Positions 51,231 to 57,048 of a stretch of DNA of 64,000 nucleotides are shown piece by piece. The notes beneath the pieces were generated by a model, which saw only the letters and a program-made list of their open reading frames with translations, was not told the origin of the DNA and did not search any database. The stretch is from a virus. A program made the translations under genes and the position numbers. The DNA is taken from positions 1-64,000 of IMG/VR virus record IMGVR_UViG_3300021197_001596, one strand, 5' to 3'. How positions within the stretch are numbered: position 1 is the first letter of the stretch; every line of letters starts with the position of its first letter.

Positions 51231-51444
51231 AACTAAAGACGAAATATTACAGGAAATATTTGATAACGACCCTATGGGAATATTGGATGATAAGATTGAA
51301 ACAAAACCAATGCCAAGCGACTGGTGGAACCACGGTATTAATCCTATACTAGGATATAAATACGAAAAACCTGTTTGGAATACCCGAACAAGAGATAAAT
51401 GGGAATACCCAGAAGAAGATAACTATAATCCTAATGAAGATTAA
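51223..51444 (+). CDS. Early small protein 13, unknown
   Basis: 73 residues from MTKTKDEILQEIF; the longer upstream start would run inside the previous gene in another frame and adds a basic hydrophobic stretch unlike the neighbours. Acidic with WWNHGINPILGYKYE and an Asp/Asn-rich tail. Overlaps the preceding gene by 8 bases. Unrecognised. Confidence 0.55.
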   Translation: MTKTKDEILQEIFDNDPMGILDDKIETKPMPSDWWNHGINPILGYKYEKPVWNTRTRDKWEYPEEDNYNPNED

Positions 51445-51445
51445 T

Positions 51446-51592
51446 ATGGCAGGAAATAAATACAATACACCATTTGCTATACACCGACCTCATTTTTACG
51501 AATTACAATATAAAAATAAAGATGGTGAAATACATATAATGACGGGCACACCAAAACAAGTGATTAATTATATCCTTAATCAACAACTATAA
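51446..51592 (+). CDS. Early small protein 14, unknown
   Basis: 48 residues: FAIHRPHFYELQYKNKDGE then PKQVINYILNQQL. It is the last gene before the non-coding island; its stop is followed by a T-run and a small hairpin. Unrecognised. Confidence 0.55.
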   Translation: MAGNKYNTPFAIHRPHFYELQYKNKDGEIHIMTGTPKQVINYILNQQL

Positions 51593-51622
51593 ACTTTTTT
51601 TCAAACAGTGTGTGTTTGTTGT

Positions 51623-51679
51623 AAGACCAAAAAACCGTCGTACCTCTGCAGGGGTAAATAAAACCGGCGGTGAGGTCTT
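51623..51679 (+). ncRNA. Three-tier hairpin, possible riboswitch or structured RNA
   Basis: Outer stem AAGACC/GGTCTT (6 bp), an internal loop (AAAAAA opposite TGA), middle stem CCGTCG/CGGCGG (6 bp with one wobble), then a one-base versus nine-base asymmetry, and inner stem ACCTC/GGGGT (5 bp, one wobble) closed by TGCA. Nested stems with A-rich internal loops resemble structured regulatory RNAs, but I cannot match a known class. Confidence 0.55.
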
Positions 51680-51757
51680 TACATTCACAATAATACGGAT
51701 TTTCTTGTGTGTATTCAATTTTCATGCACAAAAATGCCAAATAAAATATTAAGAGCG

Positions 51758-51821
51758 CCGAAGGATTGCTGACGAGCGATATATACTAGTTATAAATGCA
51801 GGTAATGAGCTGCGCCTTCGG
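51758..51821 (+). repeat. CCGAAGG/CCTTCGG inverted repeat
   Basis: Seven perfect complementary bases (eight with one G:T) whose arms are 50 bases apart and flank an AT-rich stretch with TATATACTAGTTATAA. It ends 4 bases before the tRNA-like domain, and the two could form one RNA. Confidence 0.5.
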
Positions 51822-51825
51822 TCAT

Positions 51826-51904
51826 GGGCGTGACGGGTAAGTGCTGACAAAGTTCTAAAGTACACTATCAGCAAACGGAGGTTCGACTCCTCCCGCGTCC
51901 ACTA
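51826..51904 (+). ncRNA. tRNA-like domain lacking a normal anticodon arm
   Basis: Length 75 plus a 3' flank. Acceptor arms GGGCGTG (51826-51832) and CGCGTCC (51894-51900) pair over 7 bp with G3:U70 and a T6:G67 wobble. The T arm, GGAGG-TTCGACT-CCTCC (51877-51893), has the exact T-loop consensus TTCRANY and abuts the 3' acceptor strand as in a tRNA. Discriminator A73 (51901) is followed by CTA, not CCA. Instead of D and anticodon arms there is a 10-base single strand and one 5-bp stem GCTGA/TCAGC with a 20-base loop. G3:U70 and A73 are alanine identity elements, as in tmRNA. It may be a tRNA-like/tmRNA-like mimic or a decayed tRNA. Confidence 0.6.
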
Positions 51905-51921
51905 AATAAAATTAAATTAAT

Positions 51922-52083
51922 ATGAAAACTAAACTAAAACAAACAATAAATAATCAATTTAGGGTCCTATGGTCATACAATAAAGGGCTCAGAGGGGGTT
52001 ACGAAGATTTTAACACTGAAGCGCAAGCTGAGAATTTTAGAAAATTTATAATAAAAAATTGGAAAACTTATGGAAAAACCTAA
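51922..52083 (+). CDS. Early small basic protein, unknown
   Basis: 53 residues (MKTKLKQTINNQFRVLWSYN, then RGGYEDFNTEAQAENFRKF), basic at both ends. First gene after the non-coding island. It overlaps the next gene by 14 bases. Unrecognised. Confidence 0.5.
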   Translation: MKTKLKQTINNQFRVLWSYNKGLRGGYEDFNTEAQAENFRKFIIKNWKTYGKT

Positions 52084-52333
52084 TATAATAGATGATCGCA
52101 TTGAAGCAATGCTAATATCTAAAATAACACATTATAGATCAAAAATACGAAGTGGATTTCGTAATAGACATAATGTTGTTTGGCCAGAATTATCTTATAA
52201 TATTGTAACAGGTGATATTAAAAACTTAAGAATATGGTTACGTATGGCTGAATTAATTGAAACAGCTTACGGTGGCCCATTCACTACGTCAACACCATAT
52301 GTAACTTATAAAGCTAAACAATTATCACAATGA
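52070..52333 (+). CDS. Early small protein, unknown
   Basis: 87 residues: DDRIEAMLISKITHYRSKIRSGFRNRH then LRIWLRMAELIETAYGG. Helical N-terminus with basic residues. Four-base overlap with the next gene. No recognised family. Confidence 0.5.
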   Translation: MEKPNIIDDRIEAMLISKITHYRSKIRSGFRNRHNVVWPELSYNIVTGDIKNLRIWLRMAELIETAYGGPFTTSTPYVTYKAKQLSQ

Positions 52334-52533
52334 GTATACAAGAACTTAAAGATTATATAAAAAATAAACAAAAACAAAACGCACAACAATGGGCTAAAGA
52401 AAAAAAACAGCACGGTGACTGTGAACCATTTACTTTTAAAGAGTATATAAAATATCAAGATATTATTATATGTGGCAAACGTACATACAAAACAAAATTT
52501 GTACACAATAAATTATGGACAATTACAAGATAA
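52330..52533 (+). CDS. Early small basic protein, unknown
   Basis: 67 residues, Lys/Gln-rich N-terminus (LKDYIKNKQKQNAQQWAKE) and a beta-like C-terminus (TYKTKFVHNKLWTITR). The last codons carry the TTAC part of repeat copy 6. Unrecognised. Confidence 0.5.
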   Translation: MSIQELKDYIKNKQKQNAQQWAKEKKQHGDCEPFTFKEYIKYQDIIICGKRTYKTKFVHNKLWTITR

Positions 52534-52557
52534 ACACGAATACATATGGATATTAAA
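52523..52557 (+). promoter_or_regulatory. Repeat element copy 6 overlapping a start codon
   Basis: TTAC at 52523, CACGA at 52535-52539, TGGATATT at 52547-52554 (one base off), with the same N8 and N7 spacers. It differs from the others in that the TGG sits inside the start codon ATGG of the DnaA-domain-IV gene, so a transcript starting after it would be leaderless or would miss the ATG. A binding site for that protein (autoregulation) is an alternative reading. Confidence 0.6.
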
Positions 52558-52953
52558 GACAAAAGAATAATTAGACCTAAAGAAATATTTGATTTAGTTC
52601 AATATGAACTTAGTATAAATAATTTACATTCAAGAACAAGAACAAGAGAATTAGCGCAAGCAAGATTTATATATTTTAAATTAGCTAGAAAATTTTGCAG
52701 ATACGCAAGCTTAACCGCTATTGGTAAAGAAGTAAATCGTGATCACGCTACAGTTATAAATGGTTTAAAAAAATACGACACTGAAGCTAAATACGACCCA
52801 TATATGAATGACGTATATGATAAAATATCTGTTAAATTAGATAGAAAATATATTCCGCCTGGACGTATTCAAGAGTTTGATATGACATTCGAGCGTGTAT
52901 TAAAACGCATTGAAATATTAGAAGAACAATTAAATAAATTAACAAATGATTAA
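52546..52953 (+). CDS. DnaA domain IV-like DNA-binding protein
   Basis: 135 residues. Residues about 30-75 (RTRTRELAQARFIYFKLARK, then LTAIGKEVNRDHATVINGL) fit the DnaA C-terminal DNA-binding domain: helix-turn-helix followed by the signature IG-x-x-x-x-RDH-(A/S)TV. There is no AAA+ domain, so it cannot act as a full initiator alone. It probably binds phage or host origins, or represses transcription. The C-terminal third (FERVLKRIEILEEQLNKL) is a coiled coil for dimerisation. The gene begins inside repeat copy 6, whose TGGATA core resembles half of a DnaA box read on the opposite strand. Confidence 0.8.
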   Translation: MDIKDKRIIRPKEIFDLVQYELSINNLHSRTRTRELAQARFIYFKLARKFCRYASLTAIGKEVNRDHATVINGLKKYDTEAKYDPYMNDVYDKISVKLDRKYIPPGRIQEFDMTFERVLKRIEILEEQLNKLTND

Positions 52954-53179
52954 AGTAAACAAAGAAACAGTACACGTAGATTCTATGGCTATTAGTAAAG
53001 CCGAATATGATTATGAAAATGAAATATTAGATTTAAAGTTTAATGATGGTAAAAAATACAGCTATATTGGTGTACCAACAAATACTTTTTTATCTATGAA
53101 ATATTCTGAATCAATAGGTAAATTTATTAATAAACATATTATAAAAGCAAATAAATATGAATACGCTTACAAAAAATAG
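52946..53179 (+). CDS. KTSC-domain protein
   Basis: 77 residues. VDSMAISKAEYDYENEILDLKFN, then DGKKYSYIGVPTNTFLSMKY and SIGKFINKHI follow the KTSC domain pattern (V-x-S-x-x-I ... L-x-V-x-F ... Y-x-Y-x-x-VP). KTSC proteins are short and often found near mobile or replication genes, with uncertain function (suspected nucleic-acid binding). Overlaps neighbours by 8 and 23 bases. Confidence 0.75.
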   Translation: MIKVNKETVHVDSMAISKAEYDYENEILDLKFNDGKKYSYIGVPTNTFLSMKYSESIGKFINKHIIKANKYEYAYKK

Positions 53180-53351
53180 CTTAGATAATTTACAATACAA
53201 TATGTGGAATTTTGTACACGATTATCAAATTGGCAACTTAGCTGATATGCAAGTAGATATGCCTGAAGGAATTGCTATACACAACATTATTGAAGCTGCT
53301 GAAACTATTGTTTTGAACAAAACTAAACTAAAAGATATATTAAATAAATAA
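53157..53351 (+). CDS. Small acidic protein, unknown
   Basis: 64 residues, start within the KTSC gene's end. NLQYNMWNFVHDYQIGNLADMQ and GIAIHNIIEAAETIVLNKTKL suggest two helices. No recognised family. Confidence 0.5.
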   Translation: MNTLTKNSLDNLQYNMWNFVHDYQIGNLADMQVDMPEGIAIHNIIEAAETIVLNKTKLKDILNK

Positions 53352-53356
53352 TAAAA

Positions 53357-53653
53357 ATGAGTAATATAATAACTTCTATGGCCTTATCAGAACAAGAAAT
53401 AGAAAAAATAGCGGAACTATTATTTCAAAAATTAGTTAAACACCAAGAATCATTTGAAGATCAAACTAAAACTTTTATGGTTTCAGATGAATTTGGTAAT
53501 AATGCAAATGTATCAGAAATTGAATATTATGGTTATGAACTACATAAGCTTGAAAGTATATTAGAAAAATATGTAGCAAATGAAGAATATGAAAAAGCTG
53601 ATATAATCAAAAACAAAATAAGACTTTTAAAAATTAAAATAAATAAATTATAA
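53357..53653 (+). CDS. UVR-motif-like helical protein, unknown
   Basis: 98 residues. The C-terminal helix HKLESILEKYVANEEYEKAD and IIKNKIRLLKIKINKL resembles the UvrB/UvrC interaction (UVR) helical hairpin (L-x-x-x-x-x-A-x-x-x-x-YE-x-A-x-x-x-R). By analogy it may dock to UvrA, UvrC or ATP-dependent proteases. N-terminal helix is acidic. Unproven; no catalytic motif. Confidence 0.55.
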   Translation: MSNIITSMALSEQEIEKIAELLFQKLVKHQESFEDQTKTFMVSDEFGNNANVSEIEYYGYELHKLESILEKYVANEEYEKADIIKNKIRLLKIKINKL

Positions 53654-53805
53654 TGAGTACACTTATAATTGATTGCCCAAGATGGGGTCATGAAGAGTAC
53701 TTAATAAACACAGAAGTACCTTTACACGTACAAGAAGCTGCTATAAATGGTATACTAAAATACTTTAGCCCTGAGGCAGCTATAGATATTGTAAAAATAT
53801 TTTAA
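53653..53805 (+). CDS. Small protein, unknown
   Basis: 50 residues from a TAATG overlap with the previous stop: STLIIDCPRWGHEEYLINTE then AAINGILKYFSPEAAIDIV. Compact alpha/beta. Unrecognised. Confidence 0.5.
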   Translation: MSTLIIDCPRWGHEEYLINTEVPLHVQEAAINGILKYFSPEAAIDIVKIF

Positions 53806-53843
53806 TTATTTCTACTACTTATGCTAACATAAAACTAAAACAA

Positions 53844-54053
53844 ATGATTTTAAAAAAGCTAAAAAGCAGAAAAAGTAAGCATGTAAGTGCAGTATCAAAT
53901 CATCTATATTATCTGCATAATAAATTATCTAAAAATTCTTTAGAAATTTCAGAATTAAAAGGTAAAGAATTAAATAAAAAAGTAAAAGAAATGCAATCTA
54001 TTGGAACAAGAATGAAACAATACAGAAAACATTTAAATCTTGTATTGTTATAA
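53844..54053 (+). CDS. Small basic coiled-coil protein, unknown
   Basis: 69 residues, lysine-rich, helical (LHNKLSKNSLEISELKGKEL, then KVKEMQSIGTRMKQY). Possibly a dimeric nucleic-acid-binding protein. Precedes the HTH regulator by 41 bases. Unrecognised. Confidence 0.55.
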   Translation: MILKKLKSRKSKHVSAVSNHLYYLHNKLSKNSLEISELKGKELNKKVKEMQSIGTRMKQYRKHLNLVLL

Positions 54054-54094
54054 ATGTGACGATAGCAAATTAATTAAATAATAGTAGCAGGCTA

Positions 54095-54712
54095 ATGTCG
54101 CATAGAAAACTCGAGTATTTTAATCGAAGACGTATCGTATATCGACGCGATCCAATAACTGATACCCCTTCTGAAACATTTAGTTGGGGTAACTTTTATG
54201 AGAATGGTACGTATGAATGCTACCAACTATTTAGATCAAAGGCAAAAATTACATCATATAGATCCTTTAAATGGCATGTACTTGTTCTCTGGTATTTAAA
54301 TAAAAGTCTTACTTATGATGATATTTTAGAATTAACTTGCTATCTTGCTGATAAGGATAATGGTTTTGTAACTATAAAGCTTAATGACACAAGCATAATC
54401 AATTTAGTTGATGAAGTGTTTGAAAAAGATTTAGATAAACCACCTAAAAACAAAATACGTAAGATTATATTTAAAGATAGTTCAGGATTAACGACAACTG
54501 AAAAATTAAAAATTGTAGGCAGTATAATTGGTAGAAAGAAAAAAGCAGAGGCACCGGATATATATGAGGCAATGCTGGGCATACACGACAATAATAAAAA
54601 AATAACCATATCAAAAATTGCAAGCTTATTAAACGTTTCAACTAGAACAATTTATAGAAATATAACTTCGGAAATTAAGCAAGAAAAAATGTTATTAAAT
54701 GAAGAAGTATAA
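54095..54712 (+). CDS. HTH DNA-binding regulator
   Basis: 205 residues. N-terminus RKLEYFNRRRIVYRRDPITD and a WGNFYENG segment; the C-terminus has a clear helix-turn-helix (ITISKIASLLNVSTRTIYRNI, about 168-188) plus charged tail. The C-terminal HTH resembles that of homeodomain-like or Mga-type regulators. I recall this layout in marine phage early regions. The stop overlaps the sigma factor start (14 bases), so they are co-translated and may act together. It is likely to control the early-to-late switch; target unknown. Confidence 0.7.
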   Translation: MSHRKLEYFNRRRIVYRRDPITDTPSETFSWGNFYENGTYECYQLFRSKAKITSYRSFKWHVLVLWYLNKSLTYDDILELTCYLADKDNGFVTIKLNDTSIINLVDEVFEKDLDKPPKNKIRKIIFKDSSGLTTTEKLKIVGSIIGRKKKAEAPDIYEAMLGIHDNNKKITISKIASLLNVSTRTIYRNITSEIKQEKMLLNEEV

Positions 54713-55442
54713 CATACAAAATTATGTTAGGTTTAAACATGACTTAGCAAGTTATGGCGACATCCCTGACACAGGAGACGGCAGGCAAGATTTAATTATA
54801 TCTCATATGAGTTTAGTTGAAACAATAGCACGTAAATTTTCTACCTCACAGCAGGCATCAGGAGTTATGACTATAAATGATTTAATTCAAGAAGGAGCTA
54901 TTGGTTTAATAGCAGCAGTAGATAAAATTGATTGGAACCAAATAACAGACTCTACTGAACCTCAACGCACACTTAATAGTTTTTTAAGTAAACGCATTAA
55001 AGGTGCAATAAGAAGGGCTATTGATATAAACAGAGGTAACATACGTATACCTGAGCATAAATTAAATGATATGCGTAAAAATTGTGAAGCTGAAAAGAAA
55101 ACTGTTGAAATGTTTTTTAATAGTATTTTTTATTCTTTAGATGAAACAGATAATGAAAACAATACATTTTATGAAATAGCAGATAATTCAAAAGACTACA
55201 ACATTGATATAATGAATAAATATTTGTTATCAATAATGGAATCTAATTTAAGCATTAAAGAATATGATGTACTGCGAATGAGTTATGGCTTAGACTGTGA
55301 TAAAATGTCCGCTAAAGAAATAGCCGACAAATTGGCAATAAAAGGTACAGCATCATACGTAAGAATATCGCAAATAAAAAGGGACGCAATAAATAAGTTA
55401 ATCGAGAGTGTAAGTCCAGCTCAAGTTATTGATTTTCTGTAA
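54699..55442 (+). CDS. Phage-encoded sigma-70-family factor
   Basis: 247 residues. Region 2: LIISHMSLVETIARKFS and MTINDLIQEGAIGLIAAVDKIDW (core-binding and -10 recognition); region 3-like RNGNIRIPEHKL; region 4: YDVLRMSYGLDCDKMSAKEI then SYVRISQIKRDAINKL (HTH for -35). Region 1 is absent, as in alternative sigma factors. It would redirect host RNA polymerase, most likely to phage late or middle promoters. Encoded with the HTH protein in one overlap. No phage RNA polymerase was seen in the window, so this sigma is the only visible transcription engine. Confidence 0.9.
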   Translation: MKKYNIQNYVRFKHDLASYGDIPDTGDGRQDLIISHMSLVETIARKFSTSQQASGVMTINDLIQEGAIGLIAAVDKIDWNQITDSTEPQRTLNSFLSKRIKGAIRRAIDINRGNIRIPEHKLNDMRKNCEAEKKTVEMFFNSIFYSLDETDNENNTFYEIADNSKDYNIDIMNKYLLSIMESNLSIKEYDVLRMSYGLDCDKMSAKEIADKLAIKGTASYVRISQIKRDAINKLIESVSPAQVIDFL

Positions 55443-55472
55443 GTTTAACCATTAATACGTAATATATATGTT

Positions 55473-56015
55473 ATGACTATTCATGAGAAATTAAGTTTAA
55501 TTCAGCAAGAGTTTAAGTCCAAAAAGTCACGTTTTAACTCGTTCGGCAAATACAACTTCAGATCAGCCGAAGACATCCTTGAAGCACTTAAACCATTTAA
55601 CAAGAAGTATAAAGTATACTTCACTGTTAATGAGAAATACCTAGGCGATGGGGTTATAGAGTCAACAGCAACTGTATTTGATGCAGATGGTGCAAACTTT
55701 ATTCCCGCTACCGCGCTAGTTGGCGTAGACTTTAATCAAAAAGGAATGCAAGTACCTCAGCAATTTGGTTCAGCATCTTCTTATGGTAAAAAGTACGCGC
55801 TTGGAAATCTATTGTTAATTGATGACACGGCAGATTCAGATGCAACTAATATGCATAACAAATCCACATCTAAACCCAAGTTAATTAAGGGAACAGATAA
55901 TTGGACTAAAGCAATTAGTTTTGTCGAATCAGGAGGTGCATTAAAAGCAATATTAAGTAAATATGATGTGTCAAATGATGACATGCTAACACTAAAAGTA
56001 CATGAGCCAAAATGA
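55473..56015 (+). CDS. erf: ERF-family single-strand annealing protein
   Basis: 180 residues. KLSLIQQEFKSKKSRFNSFGKYNFRS then EDILEALKPFNKKYKVYFTV match the ERF fold opening, and GSASSYGKKYALGNLLLIDDTADSD is the family signature (G-x-x-SYG(R/K)KYAL...IDD). Anneals complementary single strands in recombination-dependent replication and repair. Overlaps the nuclease gene by 14 bases and pairs functionally with it. C-terminus is divergent but this is a common architecture. Confidence 0.88.
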   Translation: MTIHEKLSLIQQEFKSKKSRFNSFGKYNFRSAEDILEALKPFNKKYKVYFTVNEKYLGDGVIESTATVFDADGANFIPATALVGVDFNQKGMQVPQQFGSASSYGKKYALGNLLLIDDTADSDATNMHNKSTSKPKLIKGTDNWTKAISFVESGGALKAILSKYDVSNDDMLTLKVHEPK

Positions 56016-56730
56016 GATAATTGAAAAGCTAAGAGATGACAACCATTATTATGGTAATTATGGTAAACAATTTTTAAGCAACTCAGATATTTCCGTATTA
56101 CTTTCAAATCCGCTCGACTTTAAAAAACCCAGTAAACCTTCACCCGCTTTTTTAGTAGGAGGATATTTTCACACTTGTATTCTTGAGCCTGATAAGCTTA
56201 AAAAATATAAAGTTATAGAAGCCTCTACCCGTAACACAAAAATATATAAAGAAATATCGGGAGGTGAATTATGTTTATTGCAACATGAAGTTGACCAAAT
56301 AGAAATAATGCGAGACAAAATGCTTAACAACGAAGTTATAAGTAAATTAATTACAGGTAATGTTGAGTATGAAGTTCCAGGTATTGTTGAAATAGAAAAC
56401 AATATGTGGAAGGGGAAAGCGGATATTATAAACCATGATGAAAAATTAATTATTGATCTAAAAACTACAAACGATATACAAAGTTTTAGATATAGTGCAA
56501 AGCGTTATAATTACGATAGCCAAGCATATATTTATAACAAATTGTTTAATTATGATTTTTTATTTATTGTCGTGGATAAGAATACTCATCAATTAGCTTT
56601 ATTCGATGTGTCCGATAAATTTTATCAAACGGGCTCTGACAAAGTACAAAAGGCAACTGATGTTTATGAACTATTTTATAACACAGAAAATTTTAAACCA
56701 GAAAATTATTTTATTAATCAAACTTTATAA
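56002..56730 (+). CDS. RecE/PD-(D/E)XK exonuclease partner of ERF
   Basis: 242 residues. PD-(D/E)XK features: AFLVGGYFHTCIL (His57 region), Glu129 in GIVEIE, KGKADII with Asp141, and LIIDLKTT with Asp152 and Lys154, followed by YDSQAYIYNKL. This is typical for the RecE/lambda-exonuclease/Cas4-like clade, resecting 5' ends to give ssDNA for ERF. The overlapping start supports joint expression and function as a recombination pair. Confidence 0.85.
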   Translation: MSQNEIIEKLRDDNHYYGNYGKQFLSNSDISVLLSNPLDFKKPSKPSPAFLVGGYFHTCILEPDKLKKYKVIEASTRNTKIYKEISGGELCLLQHEVDQIEIMRDKMLNNEVISKLITGNVEYEVPGIVEIENNMWKGKADIINHDEKLIIDLKTTNDIQSFRYSAKRYNYDSQAYIYNKLFNYDFLFIVVDKNTHQLALFDVSDKFYQTGSDKVQKATDVYELFYNTENFKPENYFINQTL

Positions 56731-56732
56731 CA

Positions 56733-57047
56733 ATGGCAGGAATTATTAAAACAAGTATTAATTTAAGTAACATACCTAAAGATAAAATTATCGAAGGTAA
56801 AAAAGGTAAATATCTACCTGTTACAATAACAATCAACGACGAAGTTGATCAATTTGGAAATCAAGGTCCGGTAATTGTATCTCAAACTAAAGATGAAAGA
56901 GATGCTAAAATGGAAAAAACATATTTAGGAAATGTGCAGGTTGCATGGACTAATGGTGAATTTCCTTCACCACCACCTAGAGATGGTCAGCCATTACCAA
57001 CTACATCAGCTCCGGCAAAAGAAGTAGAGGACGACTTACCATTTTAA
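56733..57047 (+). CDS. ssDNA-binding-protein-like (SSB) protein
   Basis: 104 residues. Beta-rich N-terminus (KGKYLPVTITINDEVDQFGN), then KTYLGNVQVAWTNGEFP and a proline-rich linker ending VEDDLPF, which matches the acidic SSB C-terminal tip (DDDIPF) that docks partner proteins. Located between exonuclease and primase-helicase, it should protect single-stranded DNA in replication and recombination. The OB-fold is not proven by eye. Confidence 0.75.
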   Translation: MAGIIKTSINLSNIPKDKIIEGKKGKYLPVTITINDEVDQFGNQGPVIVSQTKDERDAKMEKTYLGNVQVAWTNGEFPSPPPRDGQPLPTTSAPAKEVEDDLPF

Positions 57048-57048
57048 T

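Larger units (their letters stand above)
51593..51921 (+). ncRNA. 329-bp non-coding island with several RNA hairpins
   Basis: No supported gene lies between the stop at 51592 and the ATG at 51922, in an arm where genes otherwise overlap or nearly touch. It contains four foldable units: CAAACA/TGTTTG hairpin (51602-51618); a three-tier stem at 51623-51679; a CCGAAGG/CCTTCGG inverted repeat with about 50 bases between arms (51758-51821); and a tRNA-like domain (51826-51904). Preceded by a T-run after the upstream gene. One RNA, several, or a regulatory leader of the next genes are all possible. Conservation is the missing test. Confidence 0.55.

Noticed and set aside
51679-51710. Seventh copy of the early element near 51679 (TTACATTCACAATAATACGG)
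   Set aside because: TTAC, CAC-like and CGGAT elements are present but the spacers do not match the N8/N7 rule.
51826-51904. Canonical tRNA or attP copy of a host tRNA 3' end
   Set aside because: No D arm or 7-base anticodon loop could be folded; no integrase, excisionase or repressor is seen in the window, and the 5' acceptor strand pairs too, which an att fragment would not need.
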